From positions 1 through 64,000 of the forward strand of contig JABFGH010000020.1 of NCBI GenBank assembly GCA_013112585.1: a stretch of DNA of 64,000 nt, read 5' to 3'. The notes below the pieces were generated by a model. It was not told where the DNA came from, searched no databases, and was given only the letters and a program-made list of their open reading frames with translations. Positions 1-8,889 of the stretch are shown piece after piece. A program made the translations under genes and the position numbers. This stretch comes from Ignavibacteriota bacterium. Lineage in GTDB: Bacteria; Bacteroidota; Ignavibacteria; Ignavibacteriales; Melioribacteraceae. Within the stretch, counting starts at the first letter, position 1. Each line of letters begins with the position of its first letter.

Positions 1-1405
1 CTTCCTCCTCCATAGCTTTAAGATTTATATAAAAGTCATCCGACAGGTTACCTAATTTTGAAATATTATGATCCTTACCAAAAATATTTACACTTCCAAT
101 ATCTTTAAGCACTTTATTAATTCGAGAACCGCTTACAGTAACATCTAGACCGGGAAAGAATTTATCCGGTTTCGCTCCTGCTGCCGGATCCCCATTACCG
201 GCTGAAAGTCCGAACTGATAAATGTTATCCAGATTATAATCGATTACTAATGCCTCTATCATCACTTGCGGTACCGGTATATCAATCGATTCAATATATT
301 CAATAATCTTAAGCAAATCCTCCATAGCTCCGGTAACAACTATTCCGTTATGCTCTTTTGATACCGAAGATATAAGGTCGGCAGCAAGATTTGAAGGGAT
401 TACTAAATCTTCAGCTCGTAAATATTTCAATTTTATTAGTCTTGTTAAATTCAATTTGTTGGATTTCTTTTCTCCAATAATATAAACCCCATTCTCAATT
501 TTATAAGAATATTCCGTCCCCCTAAATAGATAGTCGATTGCTGTCTCTATATCAATTTCTCTGCATTTTATTGTTACTTCCTCTTCAGGAACAATGAGTT
601 TTATCATTTGGAGATTTAATTTATTTGATAATTCATCAAGAATATTGTCCAATTTTCCTTCTGAGATATTCAATGAAACTCTTCCATTTGAGATACTCAC
701 CTTGCTATCAGCAATACGCAAGTTATCTGAATTGTTGATATCATCGTTTTGAATTTTTGCTATATAGTAAAACGAATCAACCTCAGTTAATTTAAATCCA
801 TTATTATTGAGGATATGTGTTAAACCCTTTTCAAAAGTAACATTACTAAGTCTGCCAGAAAGATTTCCGTGAACACCGTTTGAGATCAATATATTTTTTT
901 GTGTTTTTTGATGTAGAGTTGAAACAAATTGCTCAATGCTTACATTTCTTAAATTCATATTGAGCATATCCTTGATCACTGATATTTCGCATTGAGAATT
1001 GCTTTTCTCATTGTTTGCTATTAGATTTTTCATTGAAATTGTAAATCTTAATGAATCATGTTTAAAATCAAAGTGATTATCTTCGGCAATGATTTTCACA
1101 GCATCATAGACTCTAAGATCAAAAAGTGAAATGGTAATTCTTTTATTTATTTGATTATCAATTGCAATATTTGTCTGGTACTCTAAAGCTATTGATTTTA
1201 ATATATCTCGAATGTCAGCATCCTTATAATTTAAACTAGGAATAATGACTTGACTGTTAGGTGGAATGCCTTTGTCGGTTTGAAGAACATTAACATTGCT
1301 TTCTACAGAACTCGAATCAAAAATATTTGCTGAATTACTATACCCTGAAAGAGGAGTAAGTAAAAGTGTAACAAGAATAAAAAATGCTTTATAACATAGT
1401 TTCAC
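1..1405 (-). CDS. gspD: Secretin (GspD/PilQ-like outer-membrane channel), 3' end cut off by window edge
   Basis: About 468 codons are visible; the gene runs off the left edge. Translation from a GTG at 1405, overlapping the ATPase gene by 17 bp, gives a clean signal peptide (MKLCYKAFFILVTLLL, then PLSGYSNS). The body has repeated short modules typical of the periplasmic N-domains of type II/IV secretins, including a stretch resembling secretin/TonB short N-terminal domains (NYKDADIRDILKSIALEY) and an N3-like stretch (LRAEDLVIPSNLAADLI). The gate and barrel domain should start about where the window ends. In such systems the protein forms the outer-membrane ring through which the substrate or pilus passes. 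It is last in the pseudopilin operon. Identity as a secretin is fairly sure; GspD versus PilQ type cannot be decided without the missing C-terminus. Confidence 0.8.
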   Translation of the reverse strand, partial: MKLCYKAFFILVTLLLTPLSGYSNSANIFDSSSVESNVNVLQTDKGIPPNSQVIIPSLNYKDADIRDILKSIALEYQTNIAIDNQINKRITISLFDLRVYDAVKIIAEDNHFDFKHDSLRFTISMKNLIANNEKSNSQCEISVIKDMLNMNLRNVSIEQFVSTLHQKTQKNILISNGVHGNLSGRLSNVTFEKGLTHILNNNGFKLTEVDSFYYIAKIQNDDINNSDNLRIADSKVSISNGRVSLNISEGKLDNILDELSNKLNLQMIKLIVPEEEVTIKCREIDIETAIDYLFRGTEYSYKIENGVYIIGEKKSNKLNLTRLIKLKYLRAEDLVIPSNLAADLISSVSKEHNGIVVTGAMEDLLKIIEYIESIDIPVPQVMIEALVIDYNLDNIYQFGLSAGNGDPAAGAKPDKFFPGLDVTVSGSRINKVLKDIGSVNIFGKDHNISKLGNLSDDFYINLKAMEEE

Positions 1406-2783
1406 GAAGAACCTCTTCGATTGTTGTGTGACCTGCTTCAACCTTTTCCATACCAGAATCTCTAAGTGAAATAAAATCATTTTTCCTAACAGCATCACGT
1501 AGGCTGCTATTGCTTTCATTTCTGGAAATTAAGCAAGCAAGGTCTTCATTGACTTCAAGTATTTCAAAAATAGCTGTCCTTCCTCTAAATCCGGTGTTAT
1601 TGCATATTGTGCAGCCTGATTCTTCATTTGAATTATTTCTTATATGCTTTTTATTACACGTACAAATTTTTCTCACAAGTCTTTGAGCAACAATCATTCT
1701 CAAGGAGGATGAGACCAGGTATGGATCGACACCCATATCGACAAGTCTTGTGATTGCTGAAAGAGAGTCATTGGTATGCAATGTACTAAATACTAAATGT
1801 CCGGTAAGCGAGGCTCTTATTGCAATTTCTGCAGTTTCTCTATCTCTGATCTCTCCGACCATAATTACATTTGGATCCTGCCTTAGAAACGATTTTAGTG
1901 CGCTTGCAAAATCATAACCTATATCATGTTTAACCGCACTCTGATTAATTCCTTCTATATTAAATTCAATTGGATCTTCTATTGTTAAAATATTTTTTTC
2001 AACGGAATGAATCTCCCTCAGTGCCGAATATAAGGTTGTAGTCTTCCCGCTTCCTGTGGGACCAGTAACTAGTACCATTCCATAAGGAAGTGAAATATTT
2101 TTTCGAAAGATTTTTAATTGGGAATCATTCAATCCAATTTTATTTATATCAAGTTGGACTTTCGAAGTGTCCAAAATTCTTAGCACAATCTTTTCACCGG
2201 CACTTGTTGGCAAACTCGATATTCTTATATCAATCTGTTCACCTAAATATTCAAAATTTATTCTGCCATCCTGTGGTCTTCGTTTTTCAGCAATATCCAA
2301 ATTTGCCATAATCTTTAATCTGCTAAGAATGGGAGTAAACTTAGAAATTGGAAGCACAGAAATTTCTTGTAGAAATCCATCTATTCTAAAACGAATCCGG
2401 GCACCGGTTTTGTAAACTTCGAAATGTATATCTGAGGCTTCACATTTAATAGCATCGGAGATAATATTGTTTACATACTCTATATTTGAACATTCAGATA
2501 GTACATTGTTATTTACTTTTTTATCTGAAATCGATGTTCTTTTTTTATCACCATAAGCTAAGCTGATCATATCCCGAATTTTTGATAATGAAAATTCTGT
2601 TGGAACGACTCTCAAACCTGTAATAAACTCAAGGTCTTTGATTGTATTAAGATCATTTTTATTTGTGATAGCAATGTTCAGTTGATTGTCTTCCAACTTA
2701 AAAGGAAAAATGTTTTTCTCAACAGCGAGATCAGCTGAGACCAAGTTGCAAGCAACACTATATTGTTCAGACTTAAACTCCAT
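1389..2783 (-). CDS. gspE: GspE/PilB-family secretion ATPase
   Basis: A 464-residue cytoplasmic hexameric ATPase that drives pseudopilus assembly. Visible motifs are an N-terminal GspE/MshE-type domain (about 1-80), Walker A GPTGSGKTT (241-249), a Walker B region VIMVGEIRD (306-314), a His box TGHLVFSTLHT (327-337) and a zinc tetracysteine (C374, C376, C391, C394). The zinc site favours an assembly ATPase (GspE/PilB) over the retraction ATPase PilT, and no second ATPase is present. The length is slightly short for the family. The start overlaps the end of the peptidase gene by 11 bp, so the two are translationally coupled. Confidence 0.95.
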   Translation of the reverse strand: MEFKSEQYSVACNLVSADLAVEKNIFPFKLEDNQLNIAITNKNDLNTIKDLEFITGLRVVPTEFSLSKIRDMISLAYGDKKRTSISDKKVNNNVLSECSNIEYVNNIISDAIKCEASDIHFEVYKTGARIRFRIDGFLQEISVLPISKFTPILSRLKIMANLDIAEKRRPQDGRINFEYLGEQIDIRISSLPTSAGEKIVLRILDTSKVQLDINKIGLNDSQLKIFRKNISLPYGMVLVTGPTGSGKTTTLYSALREIHSVEKNILTIEDPIEFNIEGINQSAVKHDIGYDFASALKSFLRQDPNVIMVGEIRDRETAEIAIRASLTGHLVFSTLHTNDSLSAITRLVDMGVDPYLVSSSLRMIVAQRLVRKICTCNKKHIRNNSNEESGCTICNNTGFRGRTAIFEILEVNEDLACLISRNESNSSLRDAVRKNDFISLRDSGMEKVEAGHTTIEEVLRETML

Positions 2784-3528
2784 ATTTATAACATAGCTCC
2801 AAAATATAGTCTTGAAAAATGATTATGAGCGAGAAAGAAAAAAAAATAAAAAATCCGAAGGGCACTTTAGGAGAATATCTAAATTTACTATTGACTAATT
2901 TTAAGAAATAGAAACCGGGTAGTGCAGCTAATGCTGAAAACCATATCCCAATTATTGAAAGGGGTACATCAAAAATTAAAGTAAGCATTCCAATAAGTTT
3001 TATATCTCCATAGCCTATTGAAGTTTTCCCTCTGCGGTTTTCGGTAAAAACATTGACCATTAAAAAAAGTCCAACAATTAGAATAGTTGCTATTAGATTT
3101 ATCACAATAGTATTCGAGACATTGAATACTTGGATTATGACTAAATAAATGAAGAGAAGAATAATAAGTTTATTTGGGATCTTGAACGCAAAAAAGTCTA
3201 CGACCCCAATAACTAATAATATATTTAGAAGTATAAATTTTGATAAAAATTCAATTGATAAGCCCATATCACCATACAAGAGAACTGCAACGATTAATAG
3301 AAATAATGAAATCAAAGAGAACCTTAATAAATATGATCGAGTTAATACAATTATATTTTCAAATCTATTAACATTATAAAATCGGTTGGAGAGGGACGAA
3401 AATGAAATACCTGTAGATTTATTATTTACATCATAATTTGATTGTTGCTTTATAAAATACGTAATACATAAATTCGAAATTACTGAAGCTGCAGCAATTA
3501 TTACAAGTATAAGTATATTAAATTCCAT
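2773..3528 (-). CDS. gspO: Prepilin peptidase (A24 aspartic protease), lacking the zinc/methylase N-domain
   Basis: A 251-residue polytopic membrane protein with the two catalytic aspartates of A24 peptidases: D111 in GVVDFFAFKIPN and D175 in the GYGDIKL motif (GxGD). It would cleave the leader Gly|Phe/Tyr bonds of the four pseudopilins encoded upstream. Bifunctional PilD/GspO proteins start with a cytoplasmic zinc-binding CxxC pair linked to N-methylation; here the first 100 residues lack that motif, so it may be a peptidase-only form. It starts one base after the lipoprotein gene's stop and overlaps the ATPase gene. Confidence in the peptidase call is high; loss of methylase activity is inference. 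Confidence 0.88.
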   Translation of the reverse strand: MEFNILILVIIAAASVISNLCITYFIKQQSNYDVNNKSTGISFSSLSNRFYNVNRFENIIVLTRSYLLRFSLISLFLLIVAVLLYGDMGLSIEFLSKFILLNILLVIGVVDFFAFKIPNKLIILLFIYLVIIQVFNVSNTIVINLIATILIVGLFLMVNVFTENRRGKTSIGYGDIKLIGMLTLIFDVPLSIIGIWFSALAALPGFYFLKLVNSKFRYSPKVPFGFFIFFSFSLIIIFQDYILELCYKYGV

Positions 3529-3529
3529 T

Positions 3530-4066
3530 CTAGTTCATGCCCTCAGCAATTTCATTTACGCAAAGCTTAATTGAATTGATTATGTCATCCTTATATTTTA
3601 CAGTACTATTTGCCATACCAACCAATGTTGTAGATTCAGTAGAAATCAATCTAATCACTAAGGACATTTCAGTATCATTGTTATCGCTAATAAATTTTGA
3701 TGGATTATTAATGTTGATATCACCTAAGATTAGATATTTTGCTTGAAGCAAACTACCGATCTCAGTGATTTTTTCTTTGGATAAGTATTCGGGTGATTTT
3801 ATCTCAAGTTTTAATTGCGCCTCATTAACCTTTGACCTGTCAATTAAATTGTATCGCCCTTTCAGAAACAAAGCCTCTGTCAGGAGGTCAGCAGTTATGC
3901 TTCCCAGATTTGAATGGAGCGTTGAGCCTGTTTTTGTAAAATTTATAACTGCAATTGATTGACCGTCAAATTCCTTTCTGAGGAGAACATCAGTATCAAC
4001 AGCGGAACAGCCCCAAAACTGAATAGTGATTAAAATAATTAGTATTCTATTTCTAGTTGTTTTCAT
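3530..4066 (-). CDS. Lipoprotein, CsgG/LpoB/FlgO-like fold
   Basis: A 178-residue protein with a signal peptide and lipobox (FWGC, lipidated Cys20). The mature part (SIAVINFTKTGSTLHSNLGS, LTEALFLKGRYNLIDRS, ITEIGSLLQAKYLILGDI) has the pattern of the CsgG/TolB-like curli-export and LpoB/FlgO lipoproteins: a first beta-strand ending in NF, a helix, then ..YNLIDRS, then ..AKYLILGD. Sitting between the major pseudopilin and the peptidase, it may help place or assemble the secretin, the job pilotins do elsewhere. That role is inference; the fold comes from motif spacing only. Confidence 0.6.
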   Translation of the reverse strand: MKTTRNRILIILITIQFWGCSAVDTDVLLRKEFDGQSIAVINFTKTGSTLHSNLGSITADLLTEALFLKGRYNLIDRSKVNEAQLKLEIKSPEYLSKEKITEIGSLLQAKYLILGDININNPSKFISDNNDTEMSLVIRLISTESTTLVGMANSTVKYKDDIINSIKLCVNEIAEGMN

Positions 4067-4068
4067 TT

Positions 4069-4479
4069 TTAGTCTCCCGTTATTTCCTTTATAACCCCAG
4101 CTTCAGTTACCTCCCAGACGTTAAAAACACCATCGTCGTCAAAATCAACCACAGAAGTCGCTAGAGCTCTAAATGATTTTAAGTCTGCGAATAAAATTTC
4201 AATTTTATACCTTGCCTGTCCACCTTCTGTAATCAAGGTTTCTTGCTCAAAGCCTATCTCTGTGAGCTGATCTGAATACTTGTCAAATTCAAACTTGTAG
4301 CTTTTTTCAAGCATATGAATTTGCTTTAAATTTAGTTTGGCTTCAGTAGATTTTGCTTTTGTTACAAGGGGTAGCAGCCTTGGTAATGCAAGTAAAACAA
4401 GAACTCCTATAATCACCAGAGCTACTAATAATTCAGTAAGCGAAAATCCATCTGAATTTTTAATTTTTTTATAAAACAT
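4069..4479 (-). CDS. gspG: Major pseudopilin, GspG/type IV pilin-like
   Basis: A 136-residue protein starting at the ATG at 4479, which has GGAG six bases upstream; an upstream in-frame ATG at 4491 lies inside the GspF gene and is less likely. The type III leader ends DG|FSLTELLVALVIIGVL: cleavage after Gly11, Phe as residue +1 and the essential Glu at +5, followed by the hydrophobic assembly helix. The C-terminal part contains DFDDDGVFNVWEV, an Asp-rich loop like the calcium-binding loop of GspG. It would be the main subunit of the pseudopilus that pushes substrate through the secretin. Confidence 0.85.
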   Translation of the reverse strand: MFYKKIKNSDGFSLTELLVALVIIGVLVLLALPRLLPLVTKAKSTEAKLNLKQIHMLEKSYKFEFDKYSDQLTEIGFEQETLITEGGQARYKIEILFADLKSFRALATSVVDFDDDGVFNVWEVTEAGVIKEITGD

Positions 4480-4480
4480 A

Positions 4481-5527
4481 TTAAACTCCAAAATAATTTA
4501 TTAGGTCAAACATTGGTAAATACATCGCAATTAAGATGATCGCTACAATAACCCCAATGACCAGAATAAGAATTGGCTCGATCAGAGAAGTAATTACATC
4601 CAGCTGATACTCAAATTCTTTTCCATAGTAATCGCTTATCATTCCAAAAACCTTATCTAATTCCGCAGTTTGTTCACCTGCAAATAGTAAACGGGAAAAG
4701 GTTTTATCAAACAGTATTGAAGTGGAAGTATTTGCTGAAAGTGATTCACCCTTTATAATCCGCTTTATTACTATATCAACTTCTTTTTTGAAAATATGAT
4801 TTGATGAAGTATTTCTTGCAATCTTTAATGCCTCTAAGAGAGTAATTCTACTTTTTAAAAGAATTGACATACTCAATGCAAATCTGGCCATTAAATTTTT
4901 GATTATTAATTTCGAAACAAGCGGTGTTCTTAATAATAGTTTATCAATAATATTCTTAAACGTTTTAGAGTCCTTTGATTTAAATATTATTGAAGCTAGT
5001 GCTCCAAAAATTAAAATAAGCCAGATAAATTGGTTTTCAATAAATCTGCTGGAATCAATTATTAGTTGTGTTACGAATGGCAAACTGACTTTTGTTGATG
5101 AAAATAAATTTTGAAAAGTTGGGATTAAAAAAAATACCATAAATGTGATAACTGCCATTGAAACTAGAAGCACAAGCAGAGGATATCTTGCAGCTTTCTT
5201 TAGATCCCTAATCAAGTTTTGATTTTTTTCCAAGTATGAGGTGTACTCAGACACTACACGCGCAATATTACCCGTTTCCTCTCCAATCTTAATGTTTGCT
5301 ATGTAAATAGGTGGAAAAAGTTTGGGATATTTGGAAAAACTATTTGACAACGTTTTTCCTCTAGTCACATCCTTCAATACTTTCTTAACAATTTGCTGAA
5401 AATTAGTATTTTTTATCTGTTCAATTAATATTTCGAGAGCTTGAGTTATACTTATTTTAGAGATTAGCAACAAACTCATCGTCTTATTAAACTCAATAAT
5501 ATCCTTATGTGTTATACTGTTAAGCAT
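4481..5527 (-). CDS. gspF: Type II secretion inner-membrane platform protein GspF
   Basis: A 348-residue protein with the duplicated GspF/PilC domain. Each repeat is a cytoplasmic helical bundle (first: FNKTMSLLLISKISITQALE; second: FALSMSILLKSRITLLEALK) followed by membrane segments near 115-135, 165-185 and 320-340. It contacts the secretion ATPase and the pseudopilins. KIGEETGNIARV and FAGEQTAELDKV are the two copies of the conserved GE-x-[ST] loop. It overlaps the minor pseudopilin gene by 8 bp. Confidence 0.92.
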   Translation of the reverse strand: MLNSITHKDIIEFNKTMSLLLISKISITQALEILIEQIKNTNFQQIVKKVLKDVTRGKTLSNSFSKYPKLFPPIYIANIKIGEETGNIARVVSEYTSYLEKNQNLIRDLKKAARYPLLVLLVSMAVITFMVFFLIPTFQNLFSSTKVSLPFVTQLIIDSSRFIENQFIWLILIFGALASIIFKSKDSKTFKNIIDKLLLRTPLVSKLIIKNLMARFALSMSILLKSRITLLEALKIARNTSSNHIFKKEVDIVIKRIIKGESLSANTSTSILFDKTFSRLLFAGEQTAELDKVFGMISDYYGKEFEYQLDVITSLIEPILILVIGVIVAIILIAMYLPMFDLINYFGV

Positions 5528-6074
5528 TTTTTTTATGAATGTCCTTAAAGCGATTTATCGAGAATTGATTTAGTTTGAAATAGCGAGAATATTTTTTCTT
5601 TGGAAAATTTATTTCGATGGAAAGACTTATTATTCTATTTGAGGAAATATTAGAATCAATGCGTTCGCTAGATAAAAGATTTGGATTACTTTTGCTGCCT
5701 ACTGTTATCTGCTCTAATTCTGTGTTTATAGTTAACGAATAGCTTTGAATATTCGCTAGATACTTTTCGCCATTAATACTTATTTCATTTTTTAATAATC
5801 GGAGAATTTTGTTGTCACTGAATTCAATTGTAGTATTGGAGTCTTTGTACGAATGAGATATACTAAAAGCGGAAGTTTTATAAAACATTTCATCAAGAAT
5901 GTGAAGGGTCAAATTTTGCTCTCTTCTATTCTCAAGTTTTTTTGTAGAAGTATTAATAAAATTACCCAAGAGTAAAAATGTTGAAACCAACATGGTAAAT
6001 ACGAGGAATGAAAGATTCATACCTATGAGTATTTCCACCAATGTGAATCCGTTATTTTCTCTAATCACTCTCAT
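5520..6074 (-). CDS. Minor pseudopilin, GspJ-like
   Basis: A 184-residue protein with a type III leader: NNG|FTLVEILIGMNLSFLVFT, Gly9 before the cleavage site and Glu14 at +5. The size, and a globular domain beginning with a long helix (KLENRREQNLTLHILDEMF), fit the GspJ group of tip pseudopilins. It overlaps the GspI-like gene upstream by 14 bp and the platform gene downstream by 8 bp. Assignment to J rather than another minor subunit rests on size and order. Confidence 0.7.
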   Translation of the reverse strand: MRVIRENNGFTLVEILIGMNLSFLVFTMLVSTFLLLGNFINTSTKKLENRREQNLTLHILDEMFYKTSAFSISHSYKDSNTTIEFSDNKILRLLKNEISINGEKYLANIQSYSLTINTELEQITVGSKSNPNLLSSERIDSNISSNRIISLSIEINFPKKKYSRYFKLNQFSINRFKDIHKKNA

Positions 6075-6414
6075 TGTTCACGATAGTATTCATAGAAACC
6101 AGTAATTTATTTGTGCCTTTAAATTTTGCATTAACAATAATCTTTGAAGTCTTATGCGACTGAATGATCTTTCTTTCAACTTTTATGTTACCGCTTCTAT
6201 TGAAATAACTTGTATCGGTTAAGGTTTTACTGCTCATAGAAAAATTAATTTCGTTGTATACCAGATTAATTGCTTCATCAATAAGTAATAGTTTTGGATT
6301 TTTTAGAATGCCGTTTAGCATCAATACGGTAATACCCGCGATCAAACCCAAAATGGTTATGCTTACTAATGTTTCTAATATGGAGTATCCTGAATCATCT
6401 TTTAATGCAACCAT
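6061..6414 (-). CDS. Minor pseudopilin, GspI-like
   Basis: A 117-residue protein with the type III leader DDSG|YSILETLVSITILGLIAG: Gly9 before the cleavage site, Glu14 at +5, then the hydrophobic helix. It is short, like GspI. The order K-like, I-like, J-like, F, G matches a tip complex followed by the platform and the main pseudopilin. Overlaps of 13-14 bp with both neighbours show tight coupling. Confidence 0.7.
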   Translation of the reverse strand: MVALKDDSGYSILETLVSITILGLIAGITVLMLNGILKNPKLLLIDEAINLVYNEINFSMSSKTLTDTSYFNRSGNIKVERKIIQSHKTSKIIVNAKFKGTNKLLVSMNTIVNNESD

Positions 6415-7772
6415 TCAGCACCAAGTATCTTCATTTTTATATTTTGCTTAAATCCTAATGGAAGAAGAAAATTTTTATCTAATTTTGATCTATCGATTGA
6501 AATATTAACAAGCCAATTTAAATATTCGGTCGGCTTTTTGTAGTAGTATGTGTTGTAAGTATATGCCGTACCATTCAGCGTTCCGTGGAGTTCTAAATTA
6601 TTCTCCGAATAAATCATTCCATGAACCAAGCTTTTTTTATCAACGGAGATTTTTGATTTGTTTGCATCCAAACCGATCACATTTGAGGTTAGAAGCAGCA
6701 TTCCATTTATAATACTATTAGTAATGATAAGGTTTGAAGTGTCTCTAGTAGATTCATTAAGCTCACCATTAACTGAAATAATGCTGGGATATAAAAATTC
6801 ACATCCATCAATTGTGATTCCCTTCTTTGAAAAGAACTGGACATTTCGGAATGATGAGTTTTTATTAATATAAACTTCATCCTTTGAAACTATAATGCAG
6901 TTCTCTAAACTTACATTTCCTTCAATTGTGACAGTGGAATCTGAAAATATTTCTAAATCAATATTTGAACTAGTAGCCTCATTTATTTTTGCTATACCTT
7001 TTACCAATATTCTAAACACTGGTGAATACTCTTCTGAGTATATTTTTCCATCTAATTCCAATTCGTAAGTATTGATTTCATTAACCTCTTTATCTCTATT
7101 GGAATAGTTGGGTTCATTTAATAAAAAGTATTCTTGTGAAGTGGTTATTTTTGAGTGATGACTTTCGAAATCATATAAACTATTGTATGAACTATCTATA
7201 AGAAGTTTAGATGGGATTGAGTCTTGAGAAGTAATTGTCCCTTTATAAAAAGGCATAGTTGTTCTTCCAAGTCCGGTAATGCGTCCAACTGAAAATTTTT
7301 TACTGGTTGCCAATATGTCGCCGTTTATAAAAGTATTACCTGCAACCGTGCTTCGCAAGTTCCCTCTTGATTGAATTAATGCGTTTGAAAATGGTTCGGG
7401 TTGTTTCCCCCCAAGCATGTAAATTACTTGAGATGAGTCGCCCTCATATTTACCAGTTACAAGGATTTCTTGAAATAATCCCTTTTGTAAGCAGTTTGTC
7501 TCAACTGTAATTGAATCAAACTTAAATGATAAAGTCTCTGTAATAAACGGTGCAGATCTATCTTCTGAAATAATTGTTTGGATAGCACTTTGACAAGCAA
7601 GATCAATCTTTTTTTTATTTAGTCTTTTCAATGCTGAATTTTGGACTGCAATGATAATCACAAACAAGCTCATCAAAAAACTTGTTAGCAGCACTCCAAC
7701 AATTAATACTGATGAAAGCACATACCCTGATTCATCATCACTCTTTGCGCTATATATTCTATGAATCTTCAA
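6402..7772 (-). CDS. Large minor pseudopilin, GspK/PilX-like, first gene of the operon
   Basis: A 456-residue protein with a type III leader (DDESG|YVLSSVLIVGVLLTSFLMS). There is Ser, not Glu, at +5, as is typical of GspK. The large Ser/Thr/Asn-rich C-terminal part (about 60-440) has repeated beta-helix-like patches (SSNIDLEIFSDSTVTIEGNV, SLENCIIVSKDEVYINKNSS) resembling polymer-forming bactofilin-like repeats rather than the alpha domain of classic GspK. It is therefore a GspK-position protein with an unusual head. No gene lies upstream on this strand; its promoter should be between 7773 and about 7900. Confidence 0.6.
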   Translation of the reverse strand: MKIHRIYSAKSDDESGYVLSSVLIVGVLLTSFLMSLFVIIIAVQNSALKRLNKKKIDLACQSAIQTIISEDRSAPFITETLSFKFDSITVETNCLQKGLFQEILVTGKYEGDSSQVIYMLGGKQPEPFSNALIQSRGNLRSTVAGNTFINGDILATSKKFSVGRITGLGRTTMPFYKGTITSQDSIPSKLLIDSSYNSLYDFESHHSKITTSQEYFLLNEPNYSNRDKEVNEINTYELELDGKIYSEEYSPVFRILVKGIAKINEATSSNIDLEIFSDSTVTIEGNVSLENCIIVSKDEVYINKNSSFRNVQFFSKKGITIDGCEFLYPSIISVNGELNESTRDTSNLIITNSIINGMLLLTSNVIGLDANKSKISVDKKSLVHGMIYSENNLELHGTLNGTAYTYNTYYYKKPTEYLNWLVNISIDRSKLDKNFLLPLGFKQNIKMKILGAEWLH

Positions 7773-7830
7773 CTTTTAATCCGTTAACTATTGCAATCAA
7801 AACATAAGTGCATTTTTTCAATTATTCATC

Positions 7831-7842
7831 AGTACATGTACT
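7831..7842. promoter_or_regulatory. Perfect palindrome AGTACATGTACT, possible operator
   Basis: A 12-bp perfect dyad about 60 bp upstream of the first secretion gene. The half-site CATGTACT recurs at 9638-9645, upstream of the Rhs operon. A dimeric regulator, possibly one of the adjacent NarL-type proteins, could bind it; that link is inference. Confidence 0.3.
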
Positions 7843-8011
7843 TACATTGCATGAAAATTATTGACATCAAATAGAGTATTAATACCATAAAATAGGTAGA
7901 ACTACCTATAGTTTTATTTCTACTGTCTAATTAACTTGTATAATAATTCAAGTTTTTTTTATTTTTATGCCGAAGATATTGGACTGTTTTTAATGATTGG
8001 AGGTAGCACAA

Positions 8012-8068
8012 ATGGGATCACAAAAAACATTATTTTTAAATTCAATCGAACCAATTCCTGATGAATAG
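8012..8068 (+). CDS. 18-codon ORF with a strong ribosome-binding site, possible leader peptide
   Basis: ATG at 8012 follows GGAGGT (7999-8004) at good spacing and encodes MGSQKTLFLNSIEPIPDE before TAG. It sits 80 bp upstream of the first response-regulator gene. It has no signal peptide and no run of one amino acid that would suggest classical attenuation. It may be a leader peptide, a small protein or chance. Confidence 0.3.
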   Translation: MGSQKTLFLNSIEPIPDE

Positions 8069-8148
8069 ACTCTTCTTAAATAACTATTCCAAACTAGAAG
8101 TTAAAAAAGAGTTTTTAATATTCATTCATCAACCTTTGAGGGCAGAAA

Positions 8149-8814
8149 TTGAATAATTGTATTAAACTTATGATAGTAGATAAATACTATCTTTTTCGAA
8201 AAGGTATCATCAAATTATTTAAGGAAGATAAAAATATTATAGTGGTGGGGGAGGCAGAAAGTAGTGAAGAATTAAAACGAACTTACTTTAATATTTTACC
8301 TGACGTAGTTTTGGTTGAAGTCTTGTCAATCAAAATGAATCTTCTTACGGTCATGAAATCAATTAAAAATAAAGATGTTGGTGCTAAATTTCTAATTATA
8401 TCAGGATGTACAGATTCGAATATAGTATGTAAAGCCGTTCAATCTCAAGCAGATGGGGTAGTTGATAAAAATATTACAGAAGATGAGTTGGTATTTGCGA
8501 TTCAGAAAATTAATGATGGTGAAAAATATTATAGTAATAGGATCAATTTTATAAAAAATGAATCCGCGGCTAAAATGAAGTCAATTTACCCTAGCACTAT
8601 TCCAAAAGTTTTGAAGCATAGTTTTAGAGAAAAACAGATACTTGATTTTATAAAAGATGGTTATAAAAGTTGTGAAATTGCTCAAGAATTAGGTTTATCA
8701 AAAAGGACGATAGATAATTATAGATTTAAATTATTTCAGAAATTGCAATTAACTTCATTGTCTGACTTGATCAAATATGCAATGTCATATTCTGCTGTAG
8801 AGGAGGTAGAATAA
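8149..8814 (+). CDS. NarL/LuxR-type response regulator with atypical receiver (Glu57)
   Basis: A 221-residue protein. The start is a TTG at 8149 preceded by a GAGGGC Shine-Dalgarno; ATG at residue 8 is the alternative. The N-terminal receiver domain (1-125) has IVDKYYLFRKG in place of the usual VDDH..R.G acidic pair. At the phospho-acceptor position it has Glu57 (PDVVLVEVLS) where Asp is expected. Ser in LIISG and the conserved Lys in DGVVDKN are retained. The C-terminal LuxR helix-turn-helix (about 160-215) reads REKQILDFIKDGYKSCEIAQ then ELGLSKRTIDNYRFKL. Glu at the acceptor site suggests a constitutively active or phosphate-independent regulator. No histidine kinase lies nearby. The next gene is a paralogue. 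Confidence 0.88.
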   Translation: MNNCIKLMIVDKYYLFRKGIIKLFKEDKNIIVVGEAESSEELKRTYFNILPDVVLVEVLSIKMNLLTVMKSIKNKDVGAKFLIISGCTDSNIVCKAVQSQADGVVDKNITEDELVFAIQKINDGEKYYSNRINFIKNESAAKMKSIYPSTIPKVLKHSFREKQILDFIKDGYKSCEIAQELGLSKRTIDNYRFKLFQKLQLTSLSDLIKYAMSYSAVEEVE

Positions 8815-8889
8815 AACTTTTTTGTTTAACGCTAATTTTTAATGAATGAATTTTAAAATGTTTTCATAATTTATCAGCTAGAGGGAGAT

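Larger units (their letters stand above)
7773..8148. promoter_or_regulatory. Divergent control region between secretion operon and response regulators
   Basis: This 376-bp AT-rich region separates divergently transcribed operons. It contains a perfect 12-bp palindrome AGTACATGTACT at 7831-7842, near where the secretion-operon promoter should be, and a short ORF with a strong Shine-Dalgarno (8012-8068). I cannot place -35/-10 boxes with confidence. Confidence 0.5.

Noticed and set aside
2090-2415. Plus-strand ORFs inside the secretion ATPase gene
   Set aside because: They are antisense shadows of a well-supported gene, with no ribosome site or domain; the same holds for other antisense ORFs inside the Rhs, ATPase, Argonaute and amidoligase genes.
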